Source of the DNA: an uncultured bacterium | Lineage (GTDB): Bacteria; Actinomycetota; Coriobacteriia; Coriobacteriales; Coriobacteriaceae | Assembly: GCA_905215525.1 (NCBI GenBank) | Contig: CAJMQJ010000001.1 | Span: forward strand, 434,001-498,000 | Direction of reading: 5' to 3' | DNA length: 64,000 nucleotides | Part shown: piece by piece, positions 53,084 to 61,581 of the stretch | Position numbering within the stretch: the first letter of the stretch is position 1 | How the letters are laid out: each line of letters opens with the position of its first letter | Made by a program: the position numbers and the translations under genes | Notes under the pieces: generated by a model | What the model was told of the DNA's origin: nothing | What the model saw: the letters and a program-made list of their open reading frames with translations, nothing else | The model's database searches: none

Positions 53084-53578
53084 TTATCTATACTCATTTG
53101 GAATTTCGATATGAAGTGTCTCACACAATAACTTCACATCATGTGCATCATTTTCATCAAACTCGTATCCCAGATGGAACATTACTTGACTATATGGTTC
53201 AATACAGGAAACCTCTATTTCCTCAATTCTTCCTTTACCCGAAAAAGTTTCTACCGGAAAACAATCCCCATCATAAAGAATTTCACCTTCGTCCGTATAT
53301 TCAAAACAATGCAAATCAATAATTCTGTTTTTCAAATCTTCCCATACAGTATGGTTCAATGTTGTATATTCCATCTTAATCTCATAAAAGCCATTAGCTT
53401 TCATTATTTCTATAAAGTTCTGATAATCGTTCTTTTCTACAAAAATGTCAATATCATTATGGGCTCTTGACTGATATCCAAGAAGAGCATCTACACCCCA
53501 GCCACCATCAAGAAAGACTTTAATCTCCGCATCTATTGCAAATTGAAGAATCTGTTTTACATCTGTTATATTGACCAT
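53084..53578 (-). CDS. lnu(C): Lincosamide nucleotidyltransferase Lnu(C)
   Basis: 164-aa enzyme that adenylylates lincomycin and clindamycin. The nucleotidyltransferase core is visible as FLDGGWGVDALLGYQ then SRAHNDIDIFVEK, with the Asp pair of the metal site. The sequence matches what I recall of Lnu(C) throughout, including the end LLCETLHIEIPNEYR. ATG at 53578 (TGGAGATGATAAG just upstream). AT-rich, Firmicutes-like codon use. It is the passenger gene of the transposon and is transcribed in the same direction as the transposase. Confidence 0.93.
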   Translation of the reverse strand: MVNITDVKQILQFAIDAEIKVFLDGGWGVDALLGYQSRAHNDIDIFVEKNDYQNFIEIMKANGFYEIKMEYTTLNHTVWEDLKNRIIDLHCFEYTDEGEILYDGDCFPVETFSGKGRIEEIEVSCIEPYSQVMFHLGYEFDENDAHDVKLLCETLHIEIPNEYR

Positions 53579-53601
53579 CTTATCATCTCCACAAATTCTA
53601 A

Positions 53602-54639
53602 TTAGGCGACCAGAGGAACTGCTGGTCTGTTTGATAAATCTCTGCATTTAGCAGTTTTCAATGTTGCCAAAACGAAAGTTAAGAAGATGTTCCTTTTCTC
53701 CATGTCGCTTTCTTTGGCGTAATTTACAAGGTTATTCCACACAAGATAGTTGTTCAGATACTTGGTAGAAACACCGTTAAAGCCACGCATAAACCTCTTT
53801 AGCTGGCTATGGTAGCTATTGATATGTTGGATATTATAAATGCCTTTCTTGGCTTTGCCAGTCTTTAACTGCACAAGGTCAATGCCATTGGCATTTGTAA
53901 ATCTCACATAGGAGTTCATCTTGTCCGTAACAAGAGTGGAATTGGTCTTAATCCTACCATCATAAATATGATGTAAATCTCTTGTAGAAACTCTACCAGT
54001 ATTCGTAATCTTGGAGATAGACAAGCCATTCCTATTAACCGCACAAGGAACACATACCTTTTCTTGGGACAAGCCTCTGATATGTGTAGAATGACCACGC
54101 TTATGAGCCTTGCGTGGCATAGCAAATGTCTTACTCTTGCTATGATTGCCCTTGTACGAGATGGCGAAAAAAGTTTCGTCAGCCTCAATAATGCCGTCAA
54201 GGGTAACATCGTCTGCCATATTCTGAAGTGCATCCAAAATCTTGTGTCTCCAAAGGAATGCGGTGTTTCTGTGAATCCCACAAGCAACAGCAGTCTTACG
54301 AATGGATAAGCCATTCATCATACAATCAATGTACTGCTCCCACACGGACAAGTCTTTTCTTGTACCAGACACAATGGAGTTCGTAGCAATCACGAAGGAC
54401 TTGCCACAATCCTTACATACATATCGCTGTGTGCCATCTTTACGATGACCATTGCGAACCACATGGATACAGCCACAAAGAGGGCATACACGACCATTTG
54501 CAAAGCGTTCCTTTGCTACGAAATCTTCAATATTCAAAGACTTTACAAAGGCAGGACTTAAAAGCATTGTTTTAAGGCTTTCCTGCTCTGCGACAGTCAA
54601 CTTACCGATAATATCTAATGCGTCTTTGATAGTAGGCAT
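53602..54639 (-). CDS. IS1595-family transposase (ISSag10-like)
   Basis: 345-aa DDE transposase. An N-terminal zinc ribbon has CPLCGCIHVVRNGHRKDGTQRY then CKDCGKSF; a helix-turn-helix-like part has SIRKTAVACGIHRNTAFLWR; the catalytic core includes DGIIEADETFF, TLVTDKMNSY and the late HINSYHSQLKRFM. ATG 54639 is preferred over TTG 54645 because GGAGG lies 8 bp before it. It mobilises the lnu(C) unit through its inverted ends. Low GC, foreign to this genome. Confidence 0.92.
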   Translation of the reverse strand: MPTIKDALDIIGKLTVAEQESLKTMLLSPAFVKSLNIEDFVAKERFANGRVCPLCGCIHVVRNGHRKDGTQRYVCKDCGKSFVIATNSIVSGTRKDLSVWEQYIDCMMNGLSIRKTAVACGIHRNTAFLWRHKILDALQNMADDVTLDGIIEADETFFAISYKGNHSKSKTFAMPRKAHKRGHSTHIRGLSQEKVCVPCAVNRNGLSISKITNTGRVSTRDLHHIYDGRIKTNSTLVTDKMNSYVRFTNANGIDLVQLKTGKAKKGIYNIQHINSYHSQLKRFMRGFNGVSTKYLNNYLVWNNLVNYAKESDMEKRNIFLTFVLATLKTAKCRDLSNRPAVPLVA

Positions 54640-54963
54640 ATCCAATTACCTCCTTCGGTGGTACTGTTTCTTACTATTATTATACGCTATTTCTCGTCAA
54701 AATCAACCATTTGTTGTGACAGAGCCTTTCGAAAATCGACAAGCTGTCTACCTGCGGTTTTGTTTTCACGGTTTTCGGTATGGCCGAGGCTATCCGTGTT
54801 AACGTAATAGATGGGCCACTTTTGTGGCAAGGGGGGCCGATCTGCGGGCCAGGGTAGCTAAAAGAGCCCCGTCCCAAAAAGACTGATTGGGAGCTGGGGC
54901 GTGTCGATGCGATAGTATTACGTGGTGAAATTCGACAAACCGTGAGCTTCATCCGAGGGCTTT

Positions 54964-55656
54964 ATGGAACAACACCAGCATAATCAGAGCCTGCAAGATC
55001 AGGCATACAACGCATTGCGCTCCAAGATCATCTATGCCGAGCTCAAGCCCGGCACGCGCCTTTCGGCGATTGGTCTGGAAAAGGAGACGGGAATCGGGCG
55101 CACGCCCATTCGCGAGTCTTTTGTGCGCTTGCGTGAGCAGGAGCTGGTGGAAACGCGTCCCAAAAGCGGCACCTATGTCTCAAAAATCAGCATGGAGCGC
55201 GCCGAGAACGCCTGTTTCTTGCGCGAGAAACTCGAGAGAAGCGTGCTCATTAAATGCTGCTCTGCCGTCACGCCCGAGCAAAAGCAGCGGCTCGAGCGGA
55301 TTCTTGCCGAGTCCGAGTCGCTCGACCATAGCGAAACGCGTCGCTTTTTCGATCTGGACAACCTGTTCCATGAGACGTGTTTTGAGATTGCCGGCCGCCA
55401 CATGTTGTGGGATTGGATGAAGAGCGTCAACACACATTTTGAGCGATACAACTGGTTGCGTATGGTGTCGCAGGATCTGGATTGGGAGCCGATTCGTCGG
55501 CAGCATCGCCGAATTCTCGAGGCCATTAAGAAGGGCGATACCGACGCGGCGAGCTACCTGGCAGAGACGCACCTGCATCTGATGCCCGAGGAACAGGGCC
55601 CGGTTATCGCCTTGCATCCCGACTACTTTGAGCTGTCGAAAGACTCGTCAATCTAG
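54964..55656 (+). CDS. GntR family (FCD domain) transcriptional regulator
   Basis: 230-aa regulator. N-terminal winged helix: LQDQAYNALRSKIIYAELKP, then GIGRTPIRESFVRLREQELV. C-terminal FCD ligand domain: FDLDNLFHETCFEIAGRHM and DTDAASYLAETHLHLM, the last with the metal-binding His pattern. It is alone, so its targets are unknown. The 229 bp before it, after the transposon, hold an imperfect GAGCCCC/GGGGC hairpin (54863-54900) and AT-rich sequence but no clear promoter. Confidence 0.88.
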   Translation: MEQHQHNQSLQDQAYNALRSKIIYAELKPGTRLSAIGLEKETGIGRTPIRESFVRLREQELVETRPKSGTYVSKISMERAENACFLREKLERSVLIKCCSAVTPEQKQRLERILAESESLDHSETRRFFDLDNLFHETCFEIAGRHMLWDWMKSVNTHFERYNWLRMVSQDLDWEPIRRQHRRILEAIKKGDTDAASYLAETHLHLMPEEQGPVIALHPDYFELSKDSSI

Positions 55657-55780
55657 CCCATCGCCGCATCTGCTCGAGACACAAAAACGATGCTGCTCAC
55701 CTACAGCGTTTTGCAACCGAGATTTTTAAAAAATGCCTAAAATGGCTCAGATTGCTGACAATTGGGAAACGGGGTGCGCT

Positions 55781-56803
55781 ATGGCGCAGATGAGGATTAA
55801 GGACATTGCCGCCGAGGCAGGCGTGAGCCCGGCCACGGTCTCGCGCTATCTCAATAACCGCCCCGGGCAGATGACCGAGGAGACCCGCGCCCGCATCGCG
55901 GCGGTTATCGAGCGCACCGGCTATCGCCCACGTGCCGCCGCACGCAATCTGCGCAGCTCGCGCGCCAACCTCATCGGCGTAATCTTGGCCGACATCGCCA
56001 ACCCGTTCTCCAGCGCCATGCTCGAAGGGCTTTCCGCCAGCGCCGCCGCGCGCGGCTGCTCGCTCATGACGGCCATTAGCGGCAACGACCCCGCCAAGGA
56101 AGCGGAGTCGCTCACCAGACTTATCGATGCCGGCGTGGACGGCCTGGTCGTCAACACCTGCGGAGGCAATGACGAGGCGATCGCCGCGGCAGCGGGACGC
56201 CTACCCGTTGTGCTGCTCGACCGCGATGTTGCCGATGGCGGCATCGATCTGGTGACATCTAACAACCGTGAGCTGGTCGCCGGCCTGGTAGACGCCTTGG
56301 CTGCTGCGGGCAGCGAGCGTCTGTGCCTGCTTACCGAGGCAAGCGATGACAGCCCCGTGCGTCGTGAGCGCGCTGAGGCGTTTGCCGACGAGCTCTCGCG
56401 CCGCGGCCTGGCCGGCGAGGTCGTCACCTTGGCGGACGGTGGTGCCGAGGGTGTCAGTCGCCTGGACGAGACCATCCGCGGCTATGCGGGTAAAAAGCTC
56501 GGCCTCATTGCCGTCAACGGCCTGGTCTTCCTGCGCCTGACCGAGGCACTGGCGCAGCTGGGTCCCTCGCTGCCGGCGGGCCTTAAGATCGCAACGTTTG
56601 ACGATTACCCCTGGAACCACGTGCTCTTTGGCGGTGTGACCACGGCCGCGCAAGACACCCACACCATCGCCGAGCGCGTAATCGAGCGTCTGTCCGAGCG
56701 CATCGACGTCGTTACCACTACGGTGGGCGACGCCGCAAAGCTCGCCCCCAAGCGCATCGAGATCCCCGGTCACATCGAACACCGCGCTTCGACCTCGCGC
56801 TAG
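55781..56803 (+). CDS. LacI family transcriptional regulator
   Basis: 340-aa LacI/PurR-type regulator. The helix-turn-helix and hinge read MRIKDIAAEAGVSPATVSRY and GYRPRAAARNLRSSRANLIG; the sugar-binding-like domain follows with VLLDRDVADGGIDLVTSNN and KIATFDDYPWNHVLFGGVTT. ATG 55781 fits the family N-terminus. It does not adjoin any sugar operon, so ligand and regulon are unknown. The 56804 onward gap holds the promoter of the toxin-antitoxin pair. Confidence 0.88.
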   Translation: MAQMRIKDIAAEAGVSPATVSRYLNNRPGQMTEETRARIAAVIERTGYRPRAAARNLRSSRANLIGVILADIANPFSSAMLEGLSASAAARGCSLMTAISGNDPAKEAESLTRLIDAGVDGLVVNTCGGNDEAIAAAAGRLPVVLLDRDVADGGIDLVTSNNRELVAGLVDALAAAGSERLCLLTEASDDSPVRRERAEAFADELSRRGLAGEVVTLADGGAEGVSRLDETIRGYAGKKLGLIAVNGLVFLRLTEALAQLGPSLPAGLKIATFDDYPWNHVLFGGVTTAAQDTHTIAERVIERLSERIDVVTTTVGDAAKLAPKRIEIPGHIEHRASTSR

Positions 56804-56809
56804 TCTGTG

Positions 56810-56831
56810 TGATATTATATAGACAATGTCA
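56810..56831 (+). promoter_or_regulatory. Extended -10 promoter overlapping a dyad, TA module
   Basis: TGATATTAT is an extended -10 (56810-56818). TGATAT (56810-56815) and ATGTCA (56826-56831) form an imperfect dyad (5 of 6) that overlaps it, a suitable site for a ribbon-helix-helix autoregulator. AGGAGG of the first gene follows. Confidence 0.45.
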
Positions 56832-56845
56832 TACAGGAGGTATCC

Positions 56846-57340
56846 ATGGCTGCGTCTGTGCTGAGTGTTCGAGTGGACTCGTCAATTAAAGATTCATTTG
56901 CCGAGCTGTGCGAAGAACTCGGCATGACTTCGTCCGTTGCGGTCAATATGTTCATGAGGCAGATGTTGCGCGAGCGCTCGCTGCCGTTTGTGCCTTCACT
57001 CGGTAAAAGCTCTGCGAGCGAAAGCGCCGCAGCGGGCATTTTGGATACCGCTCAGATTGAGTCCGCCGTCCGCGAGGCAGCCAGCCCGATTCCCGCCATC
57101 AAAACCGTGATCCTATTTGGATCGTATGCCCGTGGCGAGGCGCGTGCAGATAGTGATATCGACTTGCGCCTCGAAGTCGATCGCGAGCAGGGCTTTGGTC
57201 TTTTTGCGTTGTCGGCGTTTGGCGAGGCAGTGCGCAAGGAAACCGGAAGGCAGGTGGACCTTGTCTCGAGCGATTATCTTGATGACGATCTTGCCGCGGT
57301 AATCGAGCGCGAAGGAGTGATCCTTTATGATCGCGCGTAA
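56846..57340 (+). CDS. RelB/DinJ-like domain fused to MNT nucleotidyltransferase antitoxin
   Basis: 164-aa protein in two parts. Residues 1-52 look like a RelB/DinJ antitoxin ribbon-helix-helix (VLSVRVDSSIKDSFAELCEE, ending RERSLPFVPSL). After a linker, residues 70-164 form a minimal nucleotidyltransferase: LFGSYARGEARADSDIDLRL (GSx10DxD) and a third Asp in QVDLVSSDYL. The last 14 bp overlap the HEPN gene. MntA-like enzymes inactivate HepT toxins by AMPylation; the extra DNA-binding part would add promoter control. The fusion is unusual for MntA, which is normally a lone MNT domain. Confidence 0.82.
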   Translation: MAASVLSVRVDSSIKDSFAELCEELGMTSSVAVNMFMRQMLRERSLPFVPSLGKSSASESAAAGILDTAQIESAVREAASPIPAIKTVILFGSYARGEARADSDIDLRLEVDREQGFGLFALSAFGEAVRKETGRQVDLVSSDYLDDDLAAVIEREGVILYDRA

Positions 57341-57698
57341 GTCAGACGGCCTCCGCGCCCAAGAGGTCTTGGAGGCCATCGCTGAAACGAACGAGCGCAT
57401 CAAGGCTTTTGATATCACCGAGGACCAGTTTCTGCATGCGAATGACGTGCGGACGAGGGCGTTGGCGGACTCCCTTTTGATGTGCGCGCTTAGGGTGACG
57501 GAAGAAGCGGGCAAGTTGTCGGAACGCTCGCAGCGGCTTCATCCCGAAATTGAGTGGCGTGGAATTATCGGCATGAGAAATTACCTCGCGCATGATTACG
57601 GCAATGTCGACCGATCGGTTGTTTGGGATGCGGTGACGATGGAGTTTCCGGCGCTGGAACGAGCGTGTAGGCAAATTGTTTCCGAATCCGAGCGATAA
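57327..57698 (+). CDS. HEPN-domain toxin, HepT-like
   Basis: 123-aa all-helical HEPN (DUF86) protein. The RNase motif RX4HXY is intact as RNYLAHDY (about residues 88-95), with the Tyr that MntA enzymes modify. ATG 57327 overlaps the antitoxin end by 14 bp, with AAGGAG eight bases before. Together they form a HEPN/MNT toxin-antitoxin module. The preceding tract SERSQRLHPEIEWRGIIGMR is typical of HepT. Confidence 0.86.
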   Translation: MIARKSDGLRAQEVLEAIAETNERIKAFDITEDQFLHANDVRTRALADSLLMCALRVTEEAGKLSERSQRLHPEIEWRGIIGMRNYLAHDYGNVDRSVVWDAVTMEFPALERACRQIVSESER

Positions 57699-57750
57699 TC
57701 ACTTGTCATACCAGCCTGTTCACACACGTTTTTTGAGCGCTTGATACGCT

Positions 57751-57766
57751 TTAACCCTGCGGAAAC
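57751..57766. promoter_or_regulatory. GlnR-box-like site upstream of glnA
   Basis: TTAAC-CCTGCG-GAAAC fits the actinobacterial GlnR consensus TNAC-N6-GAAAC. It lies 66 bp before the glnA ATG. Just downstream TCTGCGATA is repeated twice 12 bp apart (57772 and 57784), next to a possible -10 (TATAGA). A GlnR-like regulator is encoded right after glnA. Confidence 0.5.
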
Positions 57767-57831
57767 ATTTTTCTGCGATAGTATCTGCGATATAGACCAG
57801 TCGAAACCCGCCCGAAAGAAAGGGGAGCGAC

Positions 57832-59169
57832 ATGAACCAGCAGAACATCGATTACGTACTCCGCTCCGTAGAGCAGCGTGATATCCGCTTTGTGCGTCTG
57901 TGGTTTGTCGACATTCTCGGCCGCCTCAAAAACTTTGCTATTAGCCCCGAGGACCTCGAGGTCGCATTTGAGGAGGGCATTGGCTTTGACGGCTCGGCCA
58001 TCGAGGGCTTTGCCACGCCCGAGGAAGCCGATATGCTGGCGTTCCCCGATGCCTCGACCTTCCAGATTCTGCCGTGGCGCCCGAGCCACAACGGCGTCGC
58101 CCGCGTGTTCTGCGACGTGTGCACTCCCGATCGCAAGCCGTTTGCCGGCGACCCGCGCGATGCCCTGCGCCGCATGTTCCGCAAGGCCGAGAAGGCTGGC
58201 TATCTGCTCAACGTGGGCGCTGAGCTGGAGTATTACTACTTCCCCGACGAGCACACGCCCGAGCCGCTCGACAACGTGGGCTACTTCGATCTTTCGGTGA
58301 GCGATGCCGCTCGCGACCTGCGTCGTAACACGGTCCTCACGCTCGAGAAGATGTCCGTGCCCGTGGAGTACACCTTCCACGCCGCCGGTCGCTCACAGCA
58401 CGGCATGAGCCTGCGCCACGCCGAGGCCCTGAGCATGTCCGACGCCATTACCACGGCCAAGCTCATCATTAAGCAGCAGGCTTACGAGAGCGGCTGCCAC
58501 GCCTCCTTTATGCCCAAGCCGCTGGCGGGCGAGGACGGCAGCGCCATGTTTTTGCATCAGTCGCTGTTCGACCATGACGGCAACAACGTCTTTTGGGGCG
58601 AGGGCGACGAGAAGTACCATCTCTCCGACGTCGCCAAGCACTATATGGCCGGTATCTTGGCGCACGCGCGCGAGATTAGCGCCATCACCAACCCCACGGT
58701 CAATTCGTACAAGCGCATCACCACGGGCGGCGACTCCGTGCCGCAGTACGCCACGTGGGGCCTGCGCAACCGCGCAAGCATGATCCGCATCCCGGTCTAC
58801 AAGCCCGGCAAGCAGCTTTCCACACGCATTGAGCTTCGCAGCCCCGATCCCATGGCTAACCCGTATCTGGTCAACGCCGTCACGCTGGCGGCTGGTCTCG
58901 ACGGCATCGAGCGCAAGCTGGAGCTCCCGCCCGAGGCAACGGCCGAGACGCTCAAGCTCACCGGCCGTCAGATGCTCGAGGCCGGTTACGCGCCGCTGCC
59001 GCGCTCGCTCAAAGAGGCGCTCGACGTGTTTGAGGACTCGCAGTTTATGAAGGATGCCCTCGGCGAGCACATCCATAGCTTCTTCCTCAAAAAGAAGCGC
59101 GACGAGTGGCATAAGTTTGAGTCCACGATCACCGAATGGGAGATCAAGCACTACCTGGCGAACTCCTAA
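57832..59169 (+). CDS. glnA: Glutamine synthetase, type I
   Basis: 445-aa dodecameric enzyme that makes glutamine from glutamate, ammonia and ATP. Seen: GFDGSAIEGFATPEEADM, LNVGAELEYYYF (metal-binding Glu), FHAAGRSQHGMSLRHAE, FMPKPLAGEDGSAMFLHQS, and the substrate loop NPTVNSYKRIT. ATG 57832 follows AAAGGGG. Length fits the GSI-alpha branch without the 25-residue insertion and adenylylation-linked features of GSI-beta, so control by covalent modification is unlikely; transcription control through the site upstream is plausible. Confidence 0.95.
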   Translation: MNQQNIDYVLRSVEQRDIRFVRLWFVDILGRLKNFAISPEDLEVAFEEGIGFDGSAIEGFATPEEADMLAFPDASTFQILPWRPSHNGVARVFCDVCTPDRKPFAGDPRDALRRMFRKAEKAGYLLNVGAELEYYYFPDEHTPEPLDNVGYFDLSVSDAARDLRRNTVLTLEKMSVPVEYTFHAAGRSQHGMSLRHAEALSMSDAITTAKLIIKQQAYESGCHASFMPKPLAGEDGSAMFLHQSLFDHDGNNVFWGEGDEKYHLSDVAKHYMAGILAHAREISAITNPTVNSYKRITTGGDSVPQYATWGLRNRASMIRIPVYKPGKQLSTRIELRSPDPMANPYLVNAVTLAAGLDGIERKLELPPEATAETLKLTGRQMLEAGYAPLPRSLKEALDVFEDSQFMKDALGEHIHSFFLKKKRDEWHKFESTITEWEIKHYLANS

Positions 59170-59219
59170 TCGCGCTGGCTTGTCCCAGTACGATTGAGCT
59201 CATTTCTTTGGAGGCCGAT

Positions 59220-59882
59220 ATGTCCGAAAAGAGTGCCCTGTTCATGGCGCGCACGACGCGCTTCCACGAGTTTGCCCGCAGCTTGACGACCACCCTGGGT
59301 GTCGAGGTGAGTCTGGCCACCCCCGATTCGCCAACTGCGGCGCACGACTTTGACCTGCTGATCCTCGATTCCGATGGCATCCGCAGCGACCGCATCGATC
59401 AGATTGCCAAGTGGCTCGACGATCGCGGCGGTGTTCCCATGCTGGTGATCGTCGACGACGAGGCGCTCGGCACCCTGCGCCTGCCGAATCATGCGCATGC
59501 CGACTTTGTATGTCCCACGGCGACGCCCAACGAGCTCAAGGCTCGTGCACAGCGTCTGATGGGCGAGGAGGAGCCCGTCGCCTCCGATGATGTGCTCAAC
59601 ATCGATAACCTTGAGATCAACCTGGCCACCTACCAGGTGACACTCGATAGCGAGCCCATTGACCTGACGCTGATGGAGTACTCGCTGCTGAGTTTTTTGG
59701 CGACGCATCCCAACCGCGCCTACAGCCGCGAGGTACTGCTGCACCGCGTGTGGGGCTTTGAGTACTGCGGCGGTACGCGCACCGTCGACGTGCATATCCG
59801 ACGCATCCGCTCCAAGGTGGGCCCGCAGATCGCGGCACACATCACCACCGTCCGCGGCGTGGGCTATCTGTTTAAGGACTAG
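59220..59882 (+). CDS. GlnR-like orphan winged-helix response regulator
   Basis: 220-aa OmpR-family protein. Its receiver half (residues 1-115) is degenerate: no acidic pair at the N-terminus, Asp50 kept in LLILDSDG, and no conserved Lys (CPTATPNELKARA). The C-terminal winged helix (NLEINLATYQVTLDSEPIDL onward) ends RTVDVHIRRIRSKVGPQ then VRGVGYLF. No histidine kinase is adjacent. Position right after glnA (50 bp) and this architecture match GlnR, the nitrogen regulator of actinobacteria. Function remains inference. Confidence 0.8.
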   Translation: MSEKSALFMARTTRFHEFARSLTTTLGVEVSLATPDSPTAAHDFDLLILDSDGIRSDRIDQIAKWLDDRGGVPMLVIVDDEALGTLRLPNHAHADFVCPTATPNELKARAQRLMGEEEPVASDDVLNIDNLEINLATYQVTLDSEPIDLTLMEYSLLSFLATHPNRAYSREVLLHRVWGFEYCGGTRTVDVHIRRIRSKVGPQIAAHITTVRGVGYLFKD

Positions 59883-59886
59883 ATTT

Positions 59887-59923
59887 CCACCACAAAGGGG
59901 ACAGGCACCTTTGTGGTGGTTTT
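59887..59923 (+). terminator. Terminator after the GlnR-like gene
   Basis: Perfect 12-bp stem CCACCACAAAGG / CCTTTGTGGTGG with loop GGACAGGCA, then TTTT. Confidence 0.9.
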
Positions 59924-60037
59924 GACGCAGGTGCGGGTTCCTTTCGAGTTTGCAGCAGAACTTAAGCCTTCCTAAAAGATTGCGTTCTCGTACACGTACG
60001 CCCGCATATTGGGGTACAACTCAACGTGAACAATGAT

Positions 60038-60065
60038 GGCCCGCCACGGTGTTTGGCGGGCCTTT
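60038..60065 (+). promoter_or_regulatory. Leader hairpin before htrA
   Basis: Stem GGCCCGCC / GGCGGGCC with a 9-nt loop and TTTGG after it, 27 bp before the htrA start. It may act as an attenuator, or terminate an upstream transcript. The rest of 59924-60037 shows no gene. Confidence 0.45.
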
Positions 60066-60091
60066 GGTTATTTGACGAAAGGATCGCAGCT

Positions 60092-61555
60092 ATGAGCGAG
60101 AACGATTCCCAGCGTCCCCAGGATGTTGGCAATGCCGGCGAGACTCAGCAGCAGCCGCGCGTGCAGGTGGAGTCGACGCCTGCCGACGGCAACAACATTC
60201 CCTACGTGCAGGCCTACGATACGCAGACCGGCAAGCCGCTGGGCGGCCAACAGGTCGTGAACAAGCACACGGTGGTCAAGACCAAGACCAAAAAGCTGCC
60301 GATCTTTATTACAGCGCTTGCCGGCTGCGCATGTGGTGCTCTGCTGGTCATTGCGCTCATTATGAGCGGTACGCTCGATATCGGTGGCGGCAAGAATGCC
60401 GTGACGGCGGGCGCTTCGGGTTCGTCGACGCAAAAGATCACCATCGACTCCGAGGACACCACGCTGGCCGAGGCCGTTTCTGCCAAGGCCCTGCCCTCTG
60501 TGGTTTCCATCACCGCCACTTCGAGCGGTGGCCAGAATGGCTCGCTTTCGCAGTCTGCCGACGAGTCGGACAACTCGGGCAGCGTCGGTTCGGGCGTGGT
60601 GCTCGATACCGAGGGCCACATCCTCACCAACAACCACGTGGTCGATGGCTATGACCAGTATGTGGTGACCATGGACGACGGCACCACCTACGAGGCCGAG
60701 TTCGTGGGCAACGATGCTTCGAGCGACCTGGCCGTCATCAAGCTCAAGGACGCCGATGCCTCCAAGCTCACGCCGATTGAGATCGGCGACTCCTCCAAGC
60801 TCAACGTGGGCGAGTGGGTTATGGCGATCGGATCGCCATTCGGCAACGAGCAGTCTGTCTCCACGGGTATTGTGTCGGCTCTGTATCGCTCCACGGCCAT
60901 GAGCTCTACCAGCGGCAACACCATCTATGCCAACATGATTCAGACCGATGCCGCCATCAACCCGGGCAACTCCGGCGGCGCGCTCGTCAACGACAACGGC
61001 GAGCTCGTGGGTATCAACTCGCTCATCGAGAGCTACTCGGGTTCCAGCTCGGGCGTGGGCTTTGCCATTCCGGTTAACTACGCCAAGAACATTGCCGACC
61101 AGATCATCGACGGCAAGACTCCGGTGCATCCGTACATGGGCGCCACGCTTTCGAGCGTCAACGCGCTCAACGCCCGTACCAACAAGCTGAGCACCGATAG
61201 CGGCGCGTATGTGGCGAGCGTCGTTGAGGATGGTCCCGCCGCCAAGGCCGGCATTCAGGAGGGCGACGTCATTACCAAGCTGGGCGACGACGAGATCACG
61301 AGCGCCGACGGCCTGATCATCGCACTGCGCAGCCACGAGGTGGGCGAGAAGGTCGAGATCACGCTCATGCGCGGCAAGGAAGAGAAGAAGGTCACCGTCG
61401 AGCTGGGCTCCGATGAGGAGCTGCAGAACCAGCAGCAGGACGACAGCGCAACCGACACTGGCAACGGCGGTATTACCGATGAGCAGCTGCGCCAGTACCT
61501 GGAGGAGCTGCTCGGCCAGCAGGGCCAGGGTCAGGGCAACGGCCAGGGTTTCTAA
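60092..61555 (+). CDS. HtrA/DegP-family serine protease with PDZ domain
   Basis: 487-aa membrane-anchored protease. A charged cytosolic N-terminus of about 70 residues precedes one membrane segment (about residues 71-93, IFITALAGCACGALLVIALI). The trypsin-like domain has the triad His in ILTNNHVVDG, Asp in DASSDLAVIKLKD and Ser in INPGNSGGALVN. A PDZ domain follows (VASVVEDGPAAKAGIQEGDV). A Gln/Gly-rich tail ends it. ATG 60092 follows GAAAGGA. It acts in outer-face protein quality control. Terminator follows. Confidence 0.92.
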   Translation: MSENDSQRPQDVGNAGETQQQPRVQVESTPADGNNIPYVQAYDTQTGKPLGGQQVVNKHTVVKTKTKKLPIFITALAGCACGALLVIALIMSGTLDIGGGKNAVTAGASGSSTQKITIDSEDTTLAEAVSAKALPSVVSITATSSGGQNGSLSQSADESDNSGSVGSGVVLDTEGHILTNNHVVDGYDQYVVTMDDGTTYEAEFVGNDASSDLAVIKLKDADASKLTPIEIGDSSKLNVGEWVMAIGSPFGNEQSVSTGIVSALYRSTAMSSTSGNTIYANMIQTDAAINPGNSGGALVNDNGELVGINSLIESYSGSSSGVGFAIPVNYAKNIADQIIDGKTPVHPYMGATLSSVNALNARTNKLSTDSGAYVASVVEDGPAAKAGIQEGDVITKLGDDEITSADGLIIALRSHEVGEKVEITLMRGKEEKKVTVELGSDEELQNQQQDDSATDTGNGGITDEQLRQYLEELLGQQGQGQGNGQGF

Positions 61556-61581
61556 CGAGCTGTATCGCACATATCGAAGCC

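Larger units (their letters stand above)
53003..54726. mobile_element. MTnSag1-like transposon carrying lnu(C), IS1595-family, 1,724 bp
   Basis: The ends are inverted copies: GGCTATGTCACAACAAA at 53003 and, reversed, GGCTCTGTCACAACAAA at 54726. Both sides carry the same 8 bases TTTCGAAA (52995-53002 and 54727-54734), a target duplication, so both boundaries are certain. It holds a transposase and the lincosamide gene lnu(C), and its GC content is far below that of the host. lnu(C) was first described on the small mobilizable transposon MTnSag1 of Streptococcus agalactiae; this copy matches that gene order. The target, GTCGG-TTTTTTCGAAAA-TCGAC, is itself a palindrome. Confidence 0.93.
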
